NCBI GenBank assembly: GCA_965602805.1
Contig: CBFCZK010000004.1
Coordinates: 1-64,000, forward strand
Direction of reading: 5' to 3'
DNA: 64,000 nt
From: Thiomicrorhabdus sp965602805
GTDB taxonomy: Bacteria; Pseudomonadota; Gammaproteobacteria; Thiomicrospirales; Thiomicrospiraceae
The notes below the pieces were generated by a model, which was not told the DNA's origin, searched no databases, and worked only from the letters and a program-made list of their open reading frames with translations. The position numbers and the translations under genes are program-made. Shown here piece after piece: positions 43,873-53,492 of this stretch (position 1 is its first letter; each line of letters opens with the position of its first letter).

Positions 43873-46290
43873 TTAAGCTTTAAACAAATCCTCAATCGGG
43901 GTCGGTTTATGGAAGTGATAGCCTTGGGCATAATCAATGCCAATGTCTTGTAACCAATCGGTAATAGCTTGGTTTTCGACAAATTCGGCGATGGATTTAA
44001 TGTTCATCTCTTGACTCACTTGATGTAAAGCTCTGACCATTGCGGCATCTACCTTGTCAGACAACACATCTAATACAAAAGTGCCATCAATTTTTACGAA
44101 ATCAACGGGTAAGCGCTTCAACCAGCTAAAGGATGCGAAGCCTGAACCAAAATCATCTAACGCAAGTTGGCAGCCATGATTTTTAATGCTGTTTAAAAAA
44201 CTAATGCTGGACGACATATGGGTAATGGCTGTCGTTTCAGTTATTTCAAAACAAAGTTTATGATTAAGCTCACTATTTTCAGCTAATAGTTCCAATAAGC
44301 GATTGTTAAAATCGTGGTTTTCTAGAGATTGGCCCGCAATGTTAATATTTAAGCGTTCAATCTTGTGACGGTTTGCTTTGAGCCAGTAAATAGCATGCTC
44401 AACAATGTAAGCGTCTAATTCAGGCATTAGATTAAAGCGTTCAGCGGCAGGCAGGAAATTGTCAGGCGAAATGATTTGTCCGGTATCATCCTTTAAACGA
44501 ACCAAAATTTCATAACTTTTATGGGGTTCTGTTTGTTGCAGAGGCACTAACTCTTGAGCATAAAGTAGAAATTGTTTATGAACGATTGCATGTTTAATCT
44601 TGCCAACCCAGTCAAATTGAGAGTAGGTTTTTTCAATCGATTCATCGTCGGCTCGATAGACGTGTATGCGGTTTCGGCCATTGTCTTTGGCTAAGTAACA
44701 GGCAATATCTGCTTGGCTCATAATGGTGGCTTTACTGGTAATGCCTTGGATTTGTGCTACCCCAATACTGGCGCCAATGTTAAAGACTTTGTCTTGCCAG
44801 ATAAAACGAAATTCGGCTATTTTTTTGCGAATTTTTTCAGCAATGATAACGGCTGCATCGACATCACACTTTTCAAGCAGAATTGCAAATTCATCGCCGC
44901 CTATTCGCGCGAATAAATCAGCGTCTCTAACCTGTTCCTGAATGAGTATCGCAACCTGTTTTAAAAGTTCATCGCCGGCATTGTGGCCTGCCGTATCGTT
45001 AATGACTTTGAACTGATCTAAATCAATGTAAAGTAAGGTGTGTTGTGTGCTGGAGGAGTGTGAAGAGCCTTCAATTAGGTGTTCTAGGTGGTTTTCGAAC
45101 GCAGTACGATTATACAGCCCTGTGAGGGCGTCATGGGTTGCTTGCCAAGTAAGCTCTGCACGAAGTTTTCTCGCTTCAGTCGCATCATGAAAAACCAAAA
45201 CCGAGCCTATTATTAGCCCTTTACGATCAACAATAGGGGCTCCAGAATCTTCAATGCTGATGCTTTCTCCAGCATGGTTAATCAAGATCGTGTGATTGGC
45301 CAAAGCTAGAATTTGTCCGGTTTTCATGGCATTTAAAGCGGGATTTTGCACAATTTCCATTGTGTGTTCATTGTATATTTTAAAAATGTCTTCTACCGGC
45401 CTGCCATTGGCTGAGTGGTTGCTCCAGCCTGTTAAATTCTCTGCGATTGGGTTGAGGTAGGTCACGTTACCATTTTGGTCAGTGGTGATGACCCCATCTC
45501 CAATAGATTTTAAAGTCACCTCTACACGTTCTTTTTCGGCAAATAATTCAGACTCTTTGGTTTCTAGGCTCCCAAGCATTGTTTGGAAGTTGTTGGCGAG
45601 AATTTGTAATTCATCATGGCGTTTAAACTTTAGGTTAACGCTCTTTTCTCCAGACCGAACTTGATGCGTGGCTTCCACTAACTGATCAATATCACGCGTC
45701 AGTCGATTGCCCATGAACCAGGCAAAAAAGGTGCCAATCAAAATGGCGAAAAGCGCATATCCAACGCCTTTGTAAGTCATAAGGAGCAAGCTGTCGGCGA
45801 TGTTTTTTCGGCTGTTTTGAATGCGAGTCCAACCGATGTGTGTGTCATTTACATAGATTGGGCTTGCTATGTCGATGACCTCGGTATCATCAAAAAAAGT
45901 CACCGTGTCCGAGGCATGTTTGGGGGGCGGTAACGTCTTAAGCGAAATGTATTGCCCGCTGGGGGGCTCAGGCGTTTGGACTGTATTATGGTAAGCTAAA
46001 ACCTGGCCTTTTTTATCTAAAATCATCCCGAAATTAAAGTTGGGTTGATTTGATTGTGCGGTGATTATTTCTTCTAAACCGACCAAATCATTCGAGAGTA
46101 CCCAGTTGATGCTATTAACCGCTAAAGTTCTGGTTATTCCAATGGTGGACTCTTTGGACTCATTTAGTAAAAAGGTCTGTTCTCTATGCACTAAATCCAG
46201 GACAAATATGCTCATTAAAACGGCATGAATAGCAGCAATGCCGATGATTAATGAACCTTTAATCGATTTGGATTTTAAGCGTCTAAACAT
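43873..46290 (-). CDS. Membrane HAMP-PAS-GGDEF-EAL protein
   Basis: An 805-aa inner-membrane protein with TM1 (~14-32), a periplasmic domain, TM2 (~176-198), HAMP, PAS (DGVITTDQNGNVTYLN), GGDEF (RIGGDEFAILLE, intact) and EAL, where the signature reads EILVRL: Glu is kept, Ala changed to Ile. DDFGSGFAS and EFVENQAI are present, so phosphodiesterase activity is likely. It is 54 bp downstream of a PhnD-like lipoprotein that may deliver the signal to its periplasmic domain, comparable in logic to NspS-MbaA of Vibrio cholerae (inference). Confidence 0.9.
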   Translation of the reverse strand: MFRRLKSKSIKGSLIIGIAAIHAVLMSIFVLDLVHREQTFLLNESKESTIGITRTLAVNSINWVLSNDLVGLEEIITAQSNQPNFNFGMILDKKGQVLAYHNTVQTPEPPSGQYISLKTLPPPKHASDTVTFFDDTEVIDIASPIYVNDTHIGWTRIQNSRKNIADSLLLMTYKGVGYALFAILIGTFFAWFMGNRLTRDIDQLVEATHQVRSGEKSVNLKFKRHDELQILANNFQTMLGSLETKESELFAEKERVEVTLKSIGDGVITTDQNGNVTYLNPIAENLTGWSNHSANGRPVEDIFKIYNEHTMEIVQNPALNAMKTGQILALANHTILINHAGESISIEDSGAPIVDRKGLIIGSVLVFHDATEARKLRAELTWQATHDALTGLYNRTAFENHLEHLIEGSSHSSSTQHTLLYIDLDQFKVINDTAGHNAGDELLKQVAILIQEQVRDADLFARIGGDEFAILLEKCDVDAAVIIAEKIRKKIAEFRFIWQDKVFNIGASIGVAQIQGITSKATIMSQADIACYLAKDNGRNRIHVYRADDESIEKTYSQFDWVGKIKHAIVHKQFLLYAQELVPLQQTEPHKSYEILVRLKDDTGQIISPDNFLPAAERFNLMPELDAYIVEHAIYWLKANRHKIERLNINIAGQSLENHDFNNRLLELLAENSELNHKLCFEITETTAITHMSSSISFLNSIKNHGCQLALDDFGSGFASFSWLKRLPVDFVKIDGTFVLDVLSDKVDAAMVRALHQVSQEMNIKSIAEFVENQAITDWLQDIGIDYAQGYHFHKPTPIEDLFKA

Positions 46291-46344
46291 TGTGTTTATT
46301 CCATGGTTTTATAAAATATGACTGTTTAATTTAAGGCGCCGTTT

Positions 46345-47262
46345 TTATCGGTTTAAAGGGCGGACTGTTTTATCAAAATGTTCAATAAATTTTTGTACGG
46401 GCCGATAGGTTTCATTATCTGCCAATTCAAACTTTGAAAGATACATCTTTTCAAGTATTTTTTGTCCTACTTGGGTGTTGCGAAGGTTACTTAACAATGT
46501 CTGTACTTCTCTGATCAGTTGCGGTGGCACGTCTGATCGAGCCACGAGGCTGTTGTTGGGTAAAGATTGTGTTTGCCAAATGACTTTAAGTTGTTGTTTA
46601 AGTTCAGGGCGTTCATCTGACAGGGCTTTCCATGGCGGTGGCCAGGTGGCACCAGCGGTGCTAGCACCCACAAAGACATTCATAATGGAGGATTCTTGCG
46701 AACCTACATATTCATTTTGAATGTCTGTGGCTACGTTAATACCATTTTGCTGTAAATAATCTTGTGGCAACATGGTGGCCGCTAAGGCGCTGGGAGCGGG
46801 GTAGCTGACCACTTTACCTTTTAAATCTATTGGATGTTTTATGTTACTGTCTTTACGCACCAAAAAAATGCCCTTAAAATTTTCATCATCGCCCATTTTG
46901 GCAAAAACTTTATAGCCTTTATCTATCGCCAATAAGGTTTGGTAGGGGTTGGGGAGGGCAAATTCTACGGTTTGGTTCTCTAGCTTTTTATTAAATGCAG
47001 CGTAATTTTTTGAGGCCTGAAGGGTGAATTCAACCCCTTTAATGTTTTGATTGAGGTAGGTCATTAAAGGCGAAAAGGTCTCAAATAAGCGGGAGGGGTT
47101 ATGAAGCGGGTGAATTGCAAACTGATATTGTTTGATCGCAGAATGGTTTTCAATGAAGGTCGGTGCATGGTTGGTGTTGTTCTCGTTAGAACACCCAGTG
47201 AGTAATAGCGAAATCACTGTAAAAACCAATAAGAGGCTTGGTTGCATGGGGCTTAGTTGCAT
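46345..47262 (-). CDS. PhnD-like substrate-binding lipoprotein
   Basis: A 305-aa periplasmic binding protein of the phosphate/phosphite/phosphonate family. It has a signal peptide with lipobox LLTGC, then FAIHPLHNPSRLFETFSPLMTYL, VEFALPNPYQTLLA, DLKGKVVSYPAPSALAA and the MNVFVGASTAGATWPP segment. No ABC permease or ATPase lies beside it; its only operon neighbour is the GGDEF-EAL gene, so a sensory rather than a transport role is likely. An internal start at MQPSLL (47247) is equally possible. Confidence 0.85.
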   Translation of the reverse strand: MQLSPMQPSLLLVFTVISLLLTGCSNENNTNHAPTFIENHSAIKQYQFAIHPLHNPSRLFETFSPLMTYLNQNIKGVEFTLQASKNYAAFNKKLENQTVEFALPNPYQTLLAIDKGYKVFAKMGDDENFKGIFLVRKDSNIKHPIDLKGKVVSYPAPSALAATMLPQDYLQQNGINVATDIQNEYVGSQESSIMNVFVGASTAGATWPPPWKALSDERPELKQQLKVIWQTQSLPNNSLVARSDVPPQLIREVQTLLSNLRNTQVGQKILEKMYLSKFELADNETYRPVQKFIEHFDKTVRPLNR

Positions 47263-47490
47263 CTGAGTCTTTCGTTGCTTGCTGACATCTTAGGGCTTCC
47301 GTTGGGTATTGGACGATAGTGCATAAATTCCTTCAATTCTATCAAAAAAAAACAGGGTTTTAGAATTGATTATATTGATGTCCATATTTATAAAATCATC
47401 GCTCATGCTCTAAAAATTGAATAATGTCTCAGTGGCGTGTAGAATAATTCGTTTTTTCAAAGCTTTAGGGCTAAAATTTAGGTGAAAATC

Positions 47491-47991
47491 ATGACAGAAA
47501 CAGTAAAGCCTGTTGTCGGCGTGATCATGGGGTCAAAGTCTGATTGGCCAACCATGAAAAACGCAGTAGAAATGTTAGAACTTTTTGGCGTACCACATGA
47601 AGTGAAGGTGGTTTCTGCGCATCGTACACCTGACTTAATGTTTGACTATGCGAATGAAGCCGAAGCCAGAGGTCTGCAAGTGATTATCGCCGGAGCTGGT
47701 GGCGCAGCGCATCTGCCTGGTATGGTGGCGGCTAAAACGGTGGTGCCTGTATTGGGTGTGCCAGTGCAATCTAAAGCGTTGAGTGGACAAGATTCACTGT
47801 TATCAATTGTGCAAATGCCCGGTGGTATTCCAGTTGGTACTTTAGCGATTGGTGAAGCAGGGGCTAAGAATGCCGGTATTTTGGCAGCACAAATTGTGGG
47901 TAACGCTAATTCGGTTATTCGCGCGGCGGTTAAAGTCTTTAGAGCGGAACAGACCCAAGCTGTTTTAGAGAATTCAGATCCTCGCATTTAA
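47491..47991 (+). CDS. purE: N5-carboxyaminoimidazole ribonucleotide mutase
   Basis: Converts N5-CAIR to CAIR in purine synthesis. It is 166 aa from the ATG at 47491 behind AGGTG; a GTG three codons earlier is the longest frame. Motifs: GVIMGSKSDWPTM, VVSAHRTPD, AGAGGAAHLPGM. purK follows in the same direction, but a terminator lies between them. Confidence 0.97.
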   Translation: MTETVKPVVGVIMGSKSDWPTMKNAVEMLELFGVPHEVKVVSAHRTPDLMFDYANEAEARGLQVIIAGAGGAAHLPGMVAAKTVVPVLGVPVQSKALSGQDSLLSIVQMPGGIPVGTLAIGEAGAKNAGILAAQIVGNANSVIRAAVKVFRAEQTQAVLENSDPRI

Positions 47992-48039
47992 CAGCGAGTG
48001 GTCATTTATCCGAATTCAAAAGTATATTGATATCTTGAG

Positions 48040-48087
48040 ACCGTAGGACAAGCATTTGTTAAAATGCCTGCCTACGGTTTTTTATTT
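48040..48087 (+). terminator. Terminator between purE and purK
   Basis: ACCGTAGG..GCATTT pairs with AAATGC..CCTACGGT, followed by TTTTTTATTTT. It would end purE transcripts or attenuate read-through to purK. Confidence 0.85.
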
Positions 48088-48149
48088 TAGGAAGTTCTGT
48101 TTAAGTCATCTTGGCTTAAACGTGAAAATTTCTTTGCATGGAGAGAGTG

Positions 48150-49256
48150 ATGACCCCGATTACAAAACGTATTGGTGTATTAGGCGCAGGACAGCTTGGC
48201 CGCATGTTGGCGATTGCCGGTTACCCGTTAGGCCAAAAATTTGGTTTTTACGGTACCAGTGAATCAGAGCCTTCCGCACTGTTGGGTCACATGTATAAAC
48301 AATCGGATGAAACGGATTCTTTGGCAGATTTAGTGGCGTTTGCGGATGTCATTACCTACGAAAGCGAAAATACAGATGTGGCGATGGTACGAGAAATCGC
48401 CAAAACCACGCCGGTCTATCCTGGTGAGAAGTCTTTGTATATCTCTCAGCACCGCGGCCGAGAAAAAGGCATGTTCGACCAGTTGAATATTCCTTGCGCG
48501 CCTTACCAAGTAATCGACTCGATTGAAACTTTAAAAGCTGCGGTGGCCAAAATTGGCTTGCCAGCGGTCTTAAAAACCACGACTGAAGGTTATGACGGTA
48601 AAGGTCAGTTTGTTTTAAAAGACGAAAATCAAATTGACCAGGCCTGGTCAGAAATTGGTGGGCGTGAACTGGTGTTAGAAGGTTTTGTTAATTTTCAGCG
48701 CGAATTGTCGATGGTGGCTGTACGCAACGCCAATAACGAACATGTCTATTATCCATTGGTGCAAAATGTTCATCACGACGGTATTTTACGGTACACCATT
48801 GCACCTGCGCGTGAAGTTTCAGAAGCCACTCAGCAGAAAGCCGAAGCTTATATGCAGGGTTTGCTAGATGAGTTGGATCATGTAGGGGTTTTAACCTTAG
48901 AGTTATTTGAAACCGTCAATGGTTTAGTCGCTAATGAGATAGCACCACGCGTGCATAACTCGGGGCATTGGACCATTGAAGGCGCGATGACATCGCAGTT
49001 TGATAACCATGTGCGTGCGATTACCGGCTTACCTTTAGGAGCCACTACGCCACGTCAGCCATTGGCGGCGATGATTAATATTATTGGTGAAACCGGTCCA
49101 ATCGATACCGTTTTAAAAATGCCAAAAGCATTTTTGCATTTATACGATAAAGAAGAGCGTGCGGGTCGTAAGTTGGGACATATCAATGTCATCGCCGAAA
49201 CCGAAGAAGAGCTTTTTGAAGTATTTAAAACCTTGAGTGATTTTTTACCAAAGTAG
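48150..49256 (+). CDS. purK: N5-carboxyaminoimidazole ribonucleotide synthase
   Basis: An ATP-grasp enzyme making N5-CAIR from AIR, bicarbonate and ATP. It is 368 aa from the ATG at 48150 (MTPITKRIGVLGAGQLGRML) after GGAGAGAG; an ATG at 48138 lacks a ribosome site. ATP-grasp parts ALPAVLKTTTEGYDGKGQ-like and EIAPRVHNSGHWTIEGAMTS are intact. A palindrome copy (48637) encodes DQAWSE. Confidence 0.97.
   Translation: MTPITKRIGVLGAGQLGRMLAIAGYPLGQKFGFYGTSESEPSALLGHMYKQSDETDSLADLVAFADVITYESENTDVAMVREIAKTTPVYPGEKSLYISQHRGREKGMFDQLNIPCAPYQVIDSIETLKAAVAKIGLPAVLKTTTEGYDGKGQFVLKDENQIDQAWSEIGGRELVLEGFVNFQRELSMVAVRNANNEHVYYPLVQNVHHDGILRYTIAPAREVSEATQQKAEAYMQGLLDELDHVGVLTLELFETVNGLVANEIAPRVHNSGHWTIEGAMTSQFDNHVRAITGLPLGATTPRQPLAAMINIIGETGPIDTVLKMPKAFLHLYDKEERAGRKLGHINVIAETEEELFEVFKTLSDFLPK
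48637..48648. repeat. Iterated palindrome, copy 11
   Basis: Exact copy in purK with TG/CA flanks, making 16 bp of symmetry; read as D-Q-A-W-S. Confidence 0.9.
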
Positions 49257-49310
49257 TCGAGACATAGTGAAAATGTTGTGAAGAGAGTACTGGTTCGATT
49301 TGAACCAGTC

Positions 49311-50774
49311 TCAATCTCTATAACTCATCAATTGGCTCATGACAGAGGCCAGTTCGGAAGGTAGGATTCCGGGCTGGCCTTTTTGTTGGCCGAGAACATC
49401 ACCGGAATGTGCATGCAGTGATACGCCTAAACAGGTGGCATCCCATAGGGATAAACCTTGGGCGATAAAGGTTGCAATTGTGCCTGTTAGTACATCTCCC
49501 ATTCCTCCTACCGCCATGCCTGGATTGCCCGCCAAACAAATTTCCATGTGTTGACCATCATAAATCAAGCTGCCATTACCTTTTAAGACAATCACACCGC
49601 CATATTTTTGCTGTAAGTCTTTAATGGCTTGGACGCGATCGGCTTGAATCAGAGCTGTGGTGGTATTGAGTAAAAGCGCCGCTTCCCCTGGGTGCGGTGT
49701 TAGTACCCAGTTGCTGTGTTTTTGTGGGTTTGATGACAGTAATTTCAAAGCATCGGCATCGACCACTTTTGGTAAGGGGACATCCAGTACTTGCTGATAA
49801 AGTTTTTTACCCCAATCGTCCAGTCCTAGGCCAGGGCCAATGCCAACTACATTGGCGAGATTGGCTTGGGTTATTAGGTCGTTAGGTTGATAACACATTA
49901 ATTCAGGAATGCTTTGCGTAATGGCGACGGCATGTTCAGCATGGGTAATGACTTTGACCAGGCCTGCTCCGACCTTTAAGCTTGCGAGACCTGCGAGTTG
50001 AATCGCACCCATCATCGAATGGTTTCCACCGACTAAACAGACTGTTCCAGCGACACCTTTATGTTGGCTGGCGAGGCGCTCGGGCAGTTTATTCATCCAA
50101 TGTTTAAGCGGGTGGTTTAATGCGATCGGGGGTTGGCTTTGGATGATTTCTAAAGGTAGGTATAGGCGACTGTAGTGCACTTTTCCGGCGGTTTCCGTGC
50201 CTTGAAAAGTGTATAGTCCTAATTTTCGGGTCATAAAAGTACAAGTATGTGTCGCATGAATCGCCTGGCCTAAAATTGCACCGCTATCGGCGTTTAAACC
50301 GCTGGGAATATCCAGTGCTAATACGGGCTTTTTCTGCTGATTAAGCCACTGAATCTGTTCAGCAAGTTGACCGGTAATCGGGCGGTCGAGTCCTGTACCA
50401 AATAGACCGTCGACAACAACATCTGCTTGCGTAATGATGTTCTCAGAAAAATCGAGTGGGGTAAGGCCGAGCGCAATCATCTCTTGATAAGCCGTTAGTG
50501 CATCACCCTGAATAGACTCGGGATTACCATGCAGCAGTACTTGCACATCCATACCAGCCATTAGCGCCAGTTGTGCCACCACAAAACCATCGCCACCATT
50601 ATTACCCGTGCCACAAAACAGAACAATGGTTTGCGGGTTATTGAAGTGGTGTTGCAGGGATTCAAAAGCAAATAAACCGGCACGTTTCATTAAGAGAATA
50701 CCAGGAATGCCTTTTTCGTGAATGGCAATTTGGTCGATGGCCTGGCTTTGTTGGGCAGAATGAAAATGAAACAT
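49311..50774 (-). CDS. nnr: Bifunctional NAD(P)H-hydrate epimerase / ADP-dependent dehydratase
   Basis: Repairs hydrated NAD(P)H. The 487-aa fusion has the N-terminal epimerase (YjeF_N; FCGTGNNGGDGFVVAQLA, GLFGTGLDRP) and the C-terminal dehydratase (carbohydrate-kinase-like; LTPHPGEAALLL, AGNPGMAVGGMGDVLTG). Length is normal. Convergent with purK. A one-mismatch palindrome (49957) overlaps GAGLVKV, a conserved segment of the dehydratase. Confidence 0.96.
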   Translation of the reverse strand: MFHFHSAQQSQAIDQIAIHEKGIPGILLMKRAGLFAFESLQHHFNNPQTIVLFCGTGNNGGDGFVVAQLALMAGMDVQVLLHGNPESIQGDALTAYQEMIALGLTPLDFSENIITQADVVVDGLFGTGLDRPITGQLAEQIQWLNQQKKPVLALDIPSGLNADSGAILGQAIHATHTCTFMTRKLGLYTFQGTETAGKVHYSRLYLPLEIIQSQPPIALNHPLKHWMNKLPERLASQHKGVAGTVCLVGGNHSMMGAIQLAGLASLKVGAGLVKVITHAEHAVAITQSIPELMCYQPNDLITQANLANVVGIGPGLGLDDWGKKLYQQVLDVPLPKVVDADALKLLSSNPQKHSNWVLTPHPGEAALLLNTTTALIQADRVQAIKDLQQKYGGVIVLKGNGSLIYDGQHMEICLAGNPGMAVGGMGDVLTGTIATFIAQGLSLWDATCLGVSLHAHSGDVLGQQKGQPGILPSELASVMSQLMSYRD

Positions 50775-50810
50775 GCGGTCTCCTGGCGAATCTCAGTAGG
50801 GGATTAAGGT

Positions 50811-51215
50811 CTAGTTGTTTATGTTACTTGACGGAATGGGCGTGGAGGGTTTCTTCTTAAATCGATCAGATAAAATATCCGCACCTTTTAATGAGAGTAA
50901 CCAGGCCACTAAAGCCCCTGAACTGTTGGCTAGCATATCTAAAGGATCAAACATGCGACCGGTATAGGGTTGAATAAATTCGATGAGGATCCCCATGGCG
51001 ATCAGGGCGACAAGCAGTAGTGTGCGTTGTTTGCCACGATACAGCTGTGAGAACCACAGCATTAACACCGCATACGAGATAAAGTGATGCACTTTATCCA
51101 TGTGGTTGAAGTCGGTTTTGGGTTGTGGCACCGGAAACAACGATGCATAAAATACCAGTAGAATTAACATCCATCCCAAAGTCAGCCAGGTGCTACGGGT
51201 GATTAGCTTTTGCAT
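50811..51215 (-). CDS. VanZ-like membrane protein
   Basis: A 134-aa small membrane protein starting at the ATG at 51215, six bases after AAGGAG; the longer frame to 51278 would overlap uppP. It has four hydrophobic segments with DKVHHFISYAVLMLWFSQLY and EFIQPYTGRMFDPLDMLANSSGA, the VanZ-like pattern. Function unclear. It follows uppP by 55 bp and may be cotranscribed. Confidence 0.85.
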   Translation of the reverse strand: MQKLITRSTWLTLGWMLILLVFYASLFPVPQPKTDFNHMDKVHHFISYAVLMLWFSQLYRGKQRTLLLVALIAMGILIEFIQPYTGRMFDPLDMLANSSGALVAWLLSLKGADILSDRFKKKPSTPIPSSNINN

Positions 51216-51270
51216 CGAACTCCTTTGAGACTTTGGGTGTGTTTGAGAACTTGAATTCGCCAAGAGTGAC

Positions 51271-52038
51271 TTAAACAAACCAAATCAGCAGAACCGCCCC
51301 AAATACTATGCGGTAAATACCGAAAGCATTAAAGGTGAATTTTGCCAGGAAGCGGATAAAAAGGCTCATGGTTAGGTAGGCCACAATATAGGCCATGACA
51401 AAACCGACCAATAATGGCAGCCATGAGGTATTGGAAAATTCAGAGTAGTTTTTGGCTAAATCCAAACCTGATGCCGCCGCTAATACGGGCAAGGCCAGTA
51501 AAAAAGAGAATTCGGCAGCTGCTTTACGGTCGAGTCCAACCATAATGCCACCGACAATCGAGGCACCGGCACGGCTTGTGCCAGGAATGAGCGCGAATAT
51601 TTGTGCAATGCCAATCCAGAATGCTTGGGTCATGCTTAAGTCTTCAATATCTTTGGTGCGATGCGTGCCTTCGTTATAGAGTTTTTCCATAACAAGAAAG
51701 ATTATCCCGCCGACAATAAACATCCAGGCAACCGTTTCGATAGTAAACAGTGCTTTGATTTGGTTGTGAAATAAAAGGCCAATCGCGGCAAGCGGTACAA
51801 ACGCGATAAAGACATTGGTCCAAAGGCGAACATGCTCAAGACTGAATTTCTCTTTGTAGTGTGAGAAAATTGCCAAAATAGCCGCGACTTGAATAATGAC
51901 TTCAAATGATTTGTTTTGTTCTGTCTGCTCTATTCCCATCCACTCACTGGCGACAATTAAATGGCCTGTTGATGATATGGGTAAGAACTCAGTAAGCCCT
52001 TCAATAATGCCTAAAATAGCGGCTTGAAAAATATCCAT
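51271..52038 (-). CDS. uppP: Undecaprenyl-diphosphatase UppP/BacA
   Basis: Recycles undecaprenyl diphosphate for cell-wall synthesis. The 255-aa polytopic protein has the two signature motifs GLTEFLPISSTGHLIVASE and IPGTSRAGASIVGG, which form the active site. Length is typical. Confidence 0.97.
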   Translation of the reverse strand: MDIFQAAILGIIEGLTEFLPISSTGHLIVASEWMGIEQTEQNKSFEVIIQVAAILAIFSHYKEKFSLEHVRLWTNVFIAFVPLAAIGLLFHNQIKALFTIETVAWMFIVGGIIFLVMEKLYNEGTHRTKDIEDLSMTQAFWIGIAQIFALIPGTSRAGASIVGGIMVGLDRKAAAEFSFLLALPVLAAASGLDLAKNYSEFSNTSWLPLLVGFVMAYIVAYLTMSLFIRFLAKFTFNAFGIYRIVFGAVLLIWFV

Positions 52039-52086
52039 AATGGGTTCCCTAATTGTATGGTTTGTTTTTAATGTGGTTATTAACTC

Positions 52087-53298
52087 TTAAAGTTGATGAC
52101 GTAAGTCGCGCACACTAAAGCCAATCAGCGGGCTGTCTATATTTTTAGTGAGGGCGATGACTTTAAAGCTTTCACCCATTTCATCGGGCAGGGTCAGGGT
52201 TTTAATCTGCTGGGCAATCTTAATCTGTTCAGTAACGGGTGCATCAGGGTCGACTGACATCTCCATTAAACCCGTACCCATCAAAAAGTTGGCTTGGGTC
52301 GTGAAACCAGAGATCTTAAAGCCGCTATCAAATCCATCTTCAGCCACCGCCGTAAAATCGACATGCGCGGTAATGTCTTGTAGCCCAGGATAAAAGAAAG
52401 GGTTGCCGTGTGCACGATGTTGATAGTGACAACGCAAGGTGCCCATGACTCGGGCAGGCTGATAATACTCTTGGCGAGTATAGCCGTAATCAATCAAAAT
52501 CACCGCGCCTTGTGAAAGTATCTGATTTAAAGAGGTTAACCAAGGTTTGATATTGAGATTGATTTCAGTTTCATAGCCTAGATGAGAGACTGTGCCAATA
52601 TTTTGAATCAGTTGATTGGCAAATTTTTGTAAGCCAGCATCAATAATCGGACGGTAATCCCATTCAAATTTTTCAGAAGTTTCGTTGTAGACAACATAGC
52701 CTTGTAAAGAGTGCTCTGGTTCTATTCGTAAACGTTCAAACGGCATGGCATCGAGCACTTCATTGGCAATAATGACGGCAGGAATTGGTTTAGTAGGGAG
52801 TTCGCTTAACCAAATAACTTTTGCAAATAATTCCGCGGGTAACTCTTTCTCGAGTAGGGCTTTTTGGCGTGCTTGTAGGTCGGCACTGATTTCTAGAATG
52901 TAATAACGTTCTAAAGGTTGCTCAAGTTGCGCTAACTCTAATAAAATATCTTTGGCCATGACGCCACTGCCGGCGCCGAACTCTAATATATTTGGTGATT
53001 CGAGTTGCTCAAGCACTTGAATCGCCTGGCGGGCTAAGCAGCGTGAAAAAATCGGTGAAACTTCCGGAGCTGTAATAAAATCACCCAGCTCGCCAATTTT
53101 GGGTAACGCGCTGGCATAATAACCCAGTTCTGGCGTATAAAGTGCTTTGTGCATGTACTGCGCAAAAGTGAGCTGCTTGTGTCGAGCCAGCGAGCTGCGG
53201 ATTTTTTTACTCAGGTGTTGGCTATGCTTTATGCCTTCGGCAGAAGGTGTTGGCAGTGCTTTGTGATTGTTGTTTTTAGAGTGACTATTAGAGCGCAT
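52087..53298 (-). CDS. MidA/NDUFAF7-like SAM-dependent methyltransferase
   Basis: A 403-aa protein of the PF02636 family, related to the mitochondrial arginine methyltransferase of complex I assembly. Motifs: FITAPEVSPIFSRCLARQ, ILEFGAGSGVMAKDIL (SAM), IIANEVLDAMPFERL, LIDYGYTRQEYY. The bacterial substrate is not known. A basic N-terminus of about 30 residues precedes the domain. It lies 48 bp upstream of uppP on the same strand. Confidence 0.92.
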   Translation of the reverse strand: MRSNSHSKNNNHKALPTPSAEGIKHSQHLSKKIRSSLARHKQLTFAQYMHKALYTPELGYYASALPKIGELGDFITAPEVSPIFSRCLARQAIQVLEQLESPNILEFGAGSGVMAKDILLELAQLEQPLERYYILEISADLQARQKALLEKELPAELFAKVIWLSELPTKPIPAVIIANEVLDAMPFERLRIEPEHSLQGYVVYNETSEKFEWDYRPIIDAGLQKFANQLIQNIGTVSHLGYETEINLNIKPWLTSLNQILSQGAVILIDYGYTRQEYYQPARVMGTLRCHYQHRAHGNPFFYPGLQDITAHVDFTAVAEDGFDSGFKISGFTTQANFLMGTGLMEMSVDPDAPVTEQIKIAQQIKTLTLPDEMGESFKVIALTKNIDSPLIGFSVRDLRHQL

Positions 53299-53492
53299 TT
53301 TTTTGTATAAAATCGTTTTATTAAGGGATGTGGTATTATGCTACAAACGTCCATAAACAGCTACTAAGTTCTTGTTTACTGGTTAGGGGATAAACGGGTA
53401 ATAGGGCGTTTGCCATTTGCCAATCATTCAGTTTTCTGGCCTAGACTTGACTTGATTTAATCAATACCTACTTGTTAAGAGAAATGTTCACC

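Noticed and set aside
49289..49309. Bidirectional terminator between purK and nnr (ACTGGTTC / GAACCAGT)
   Set aside because: The 8-bp stem is real but neither strand has a T run after it, so I did not call a terminator.
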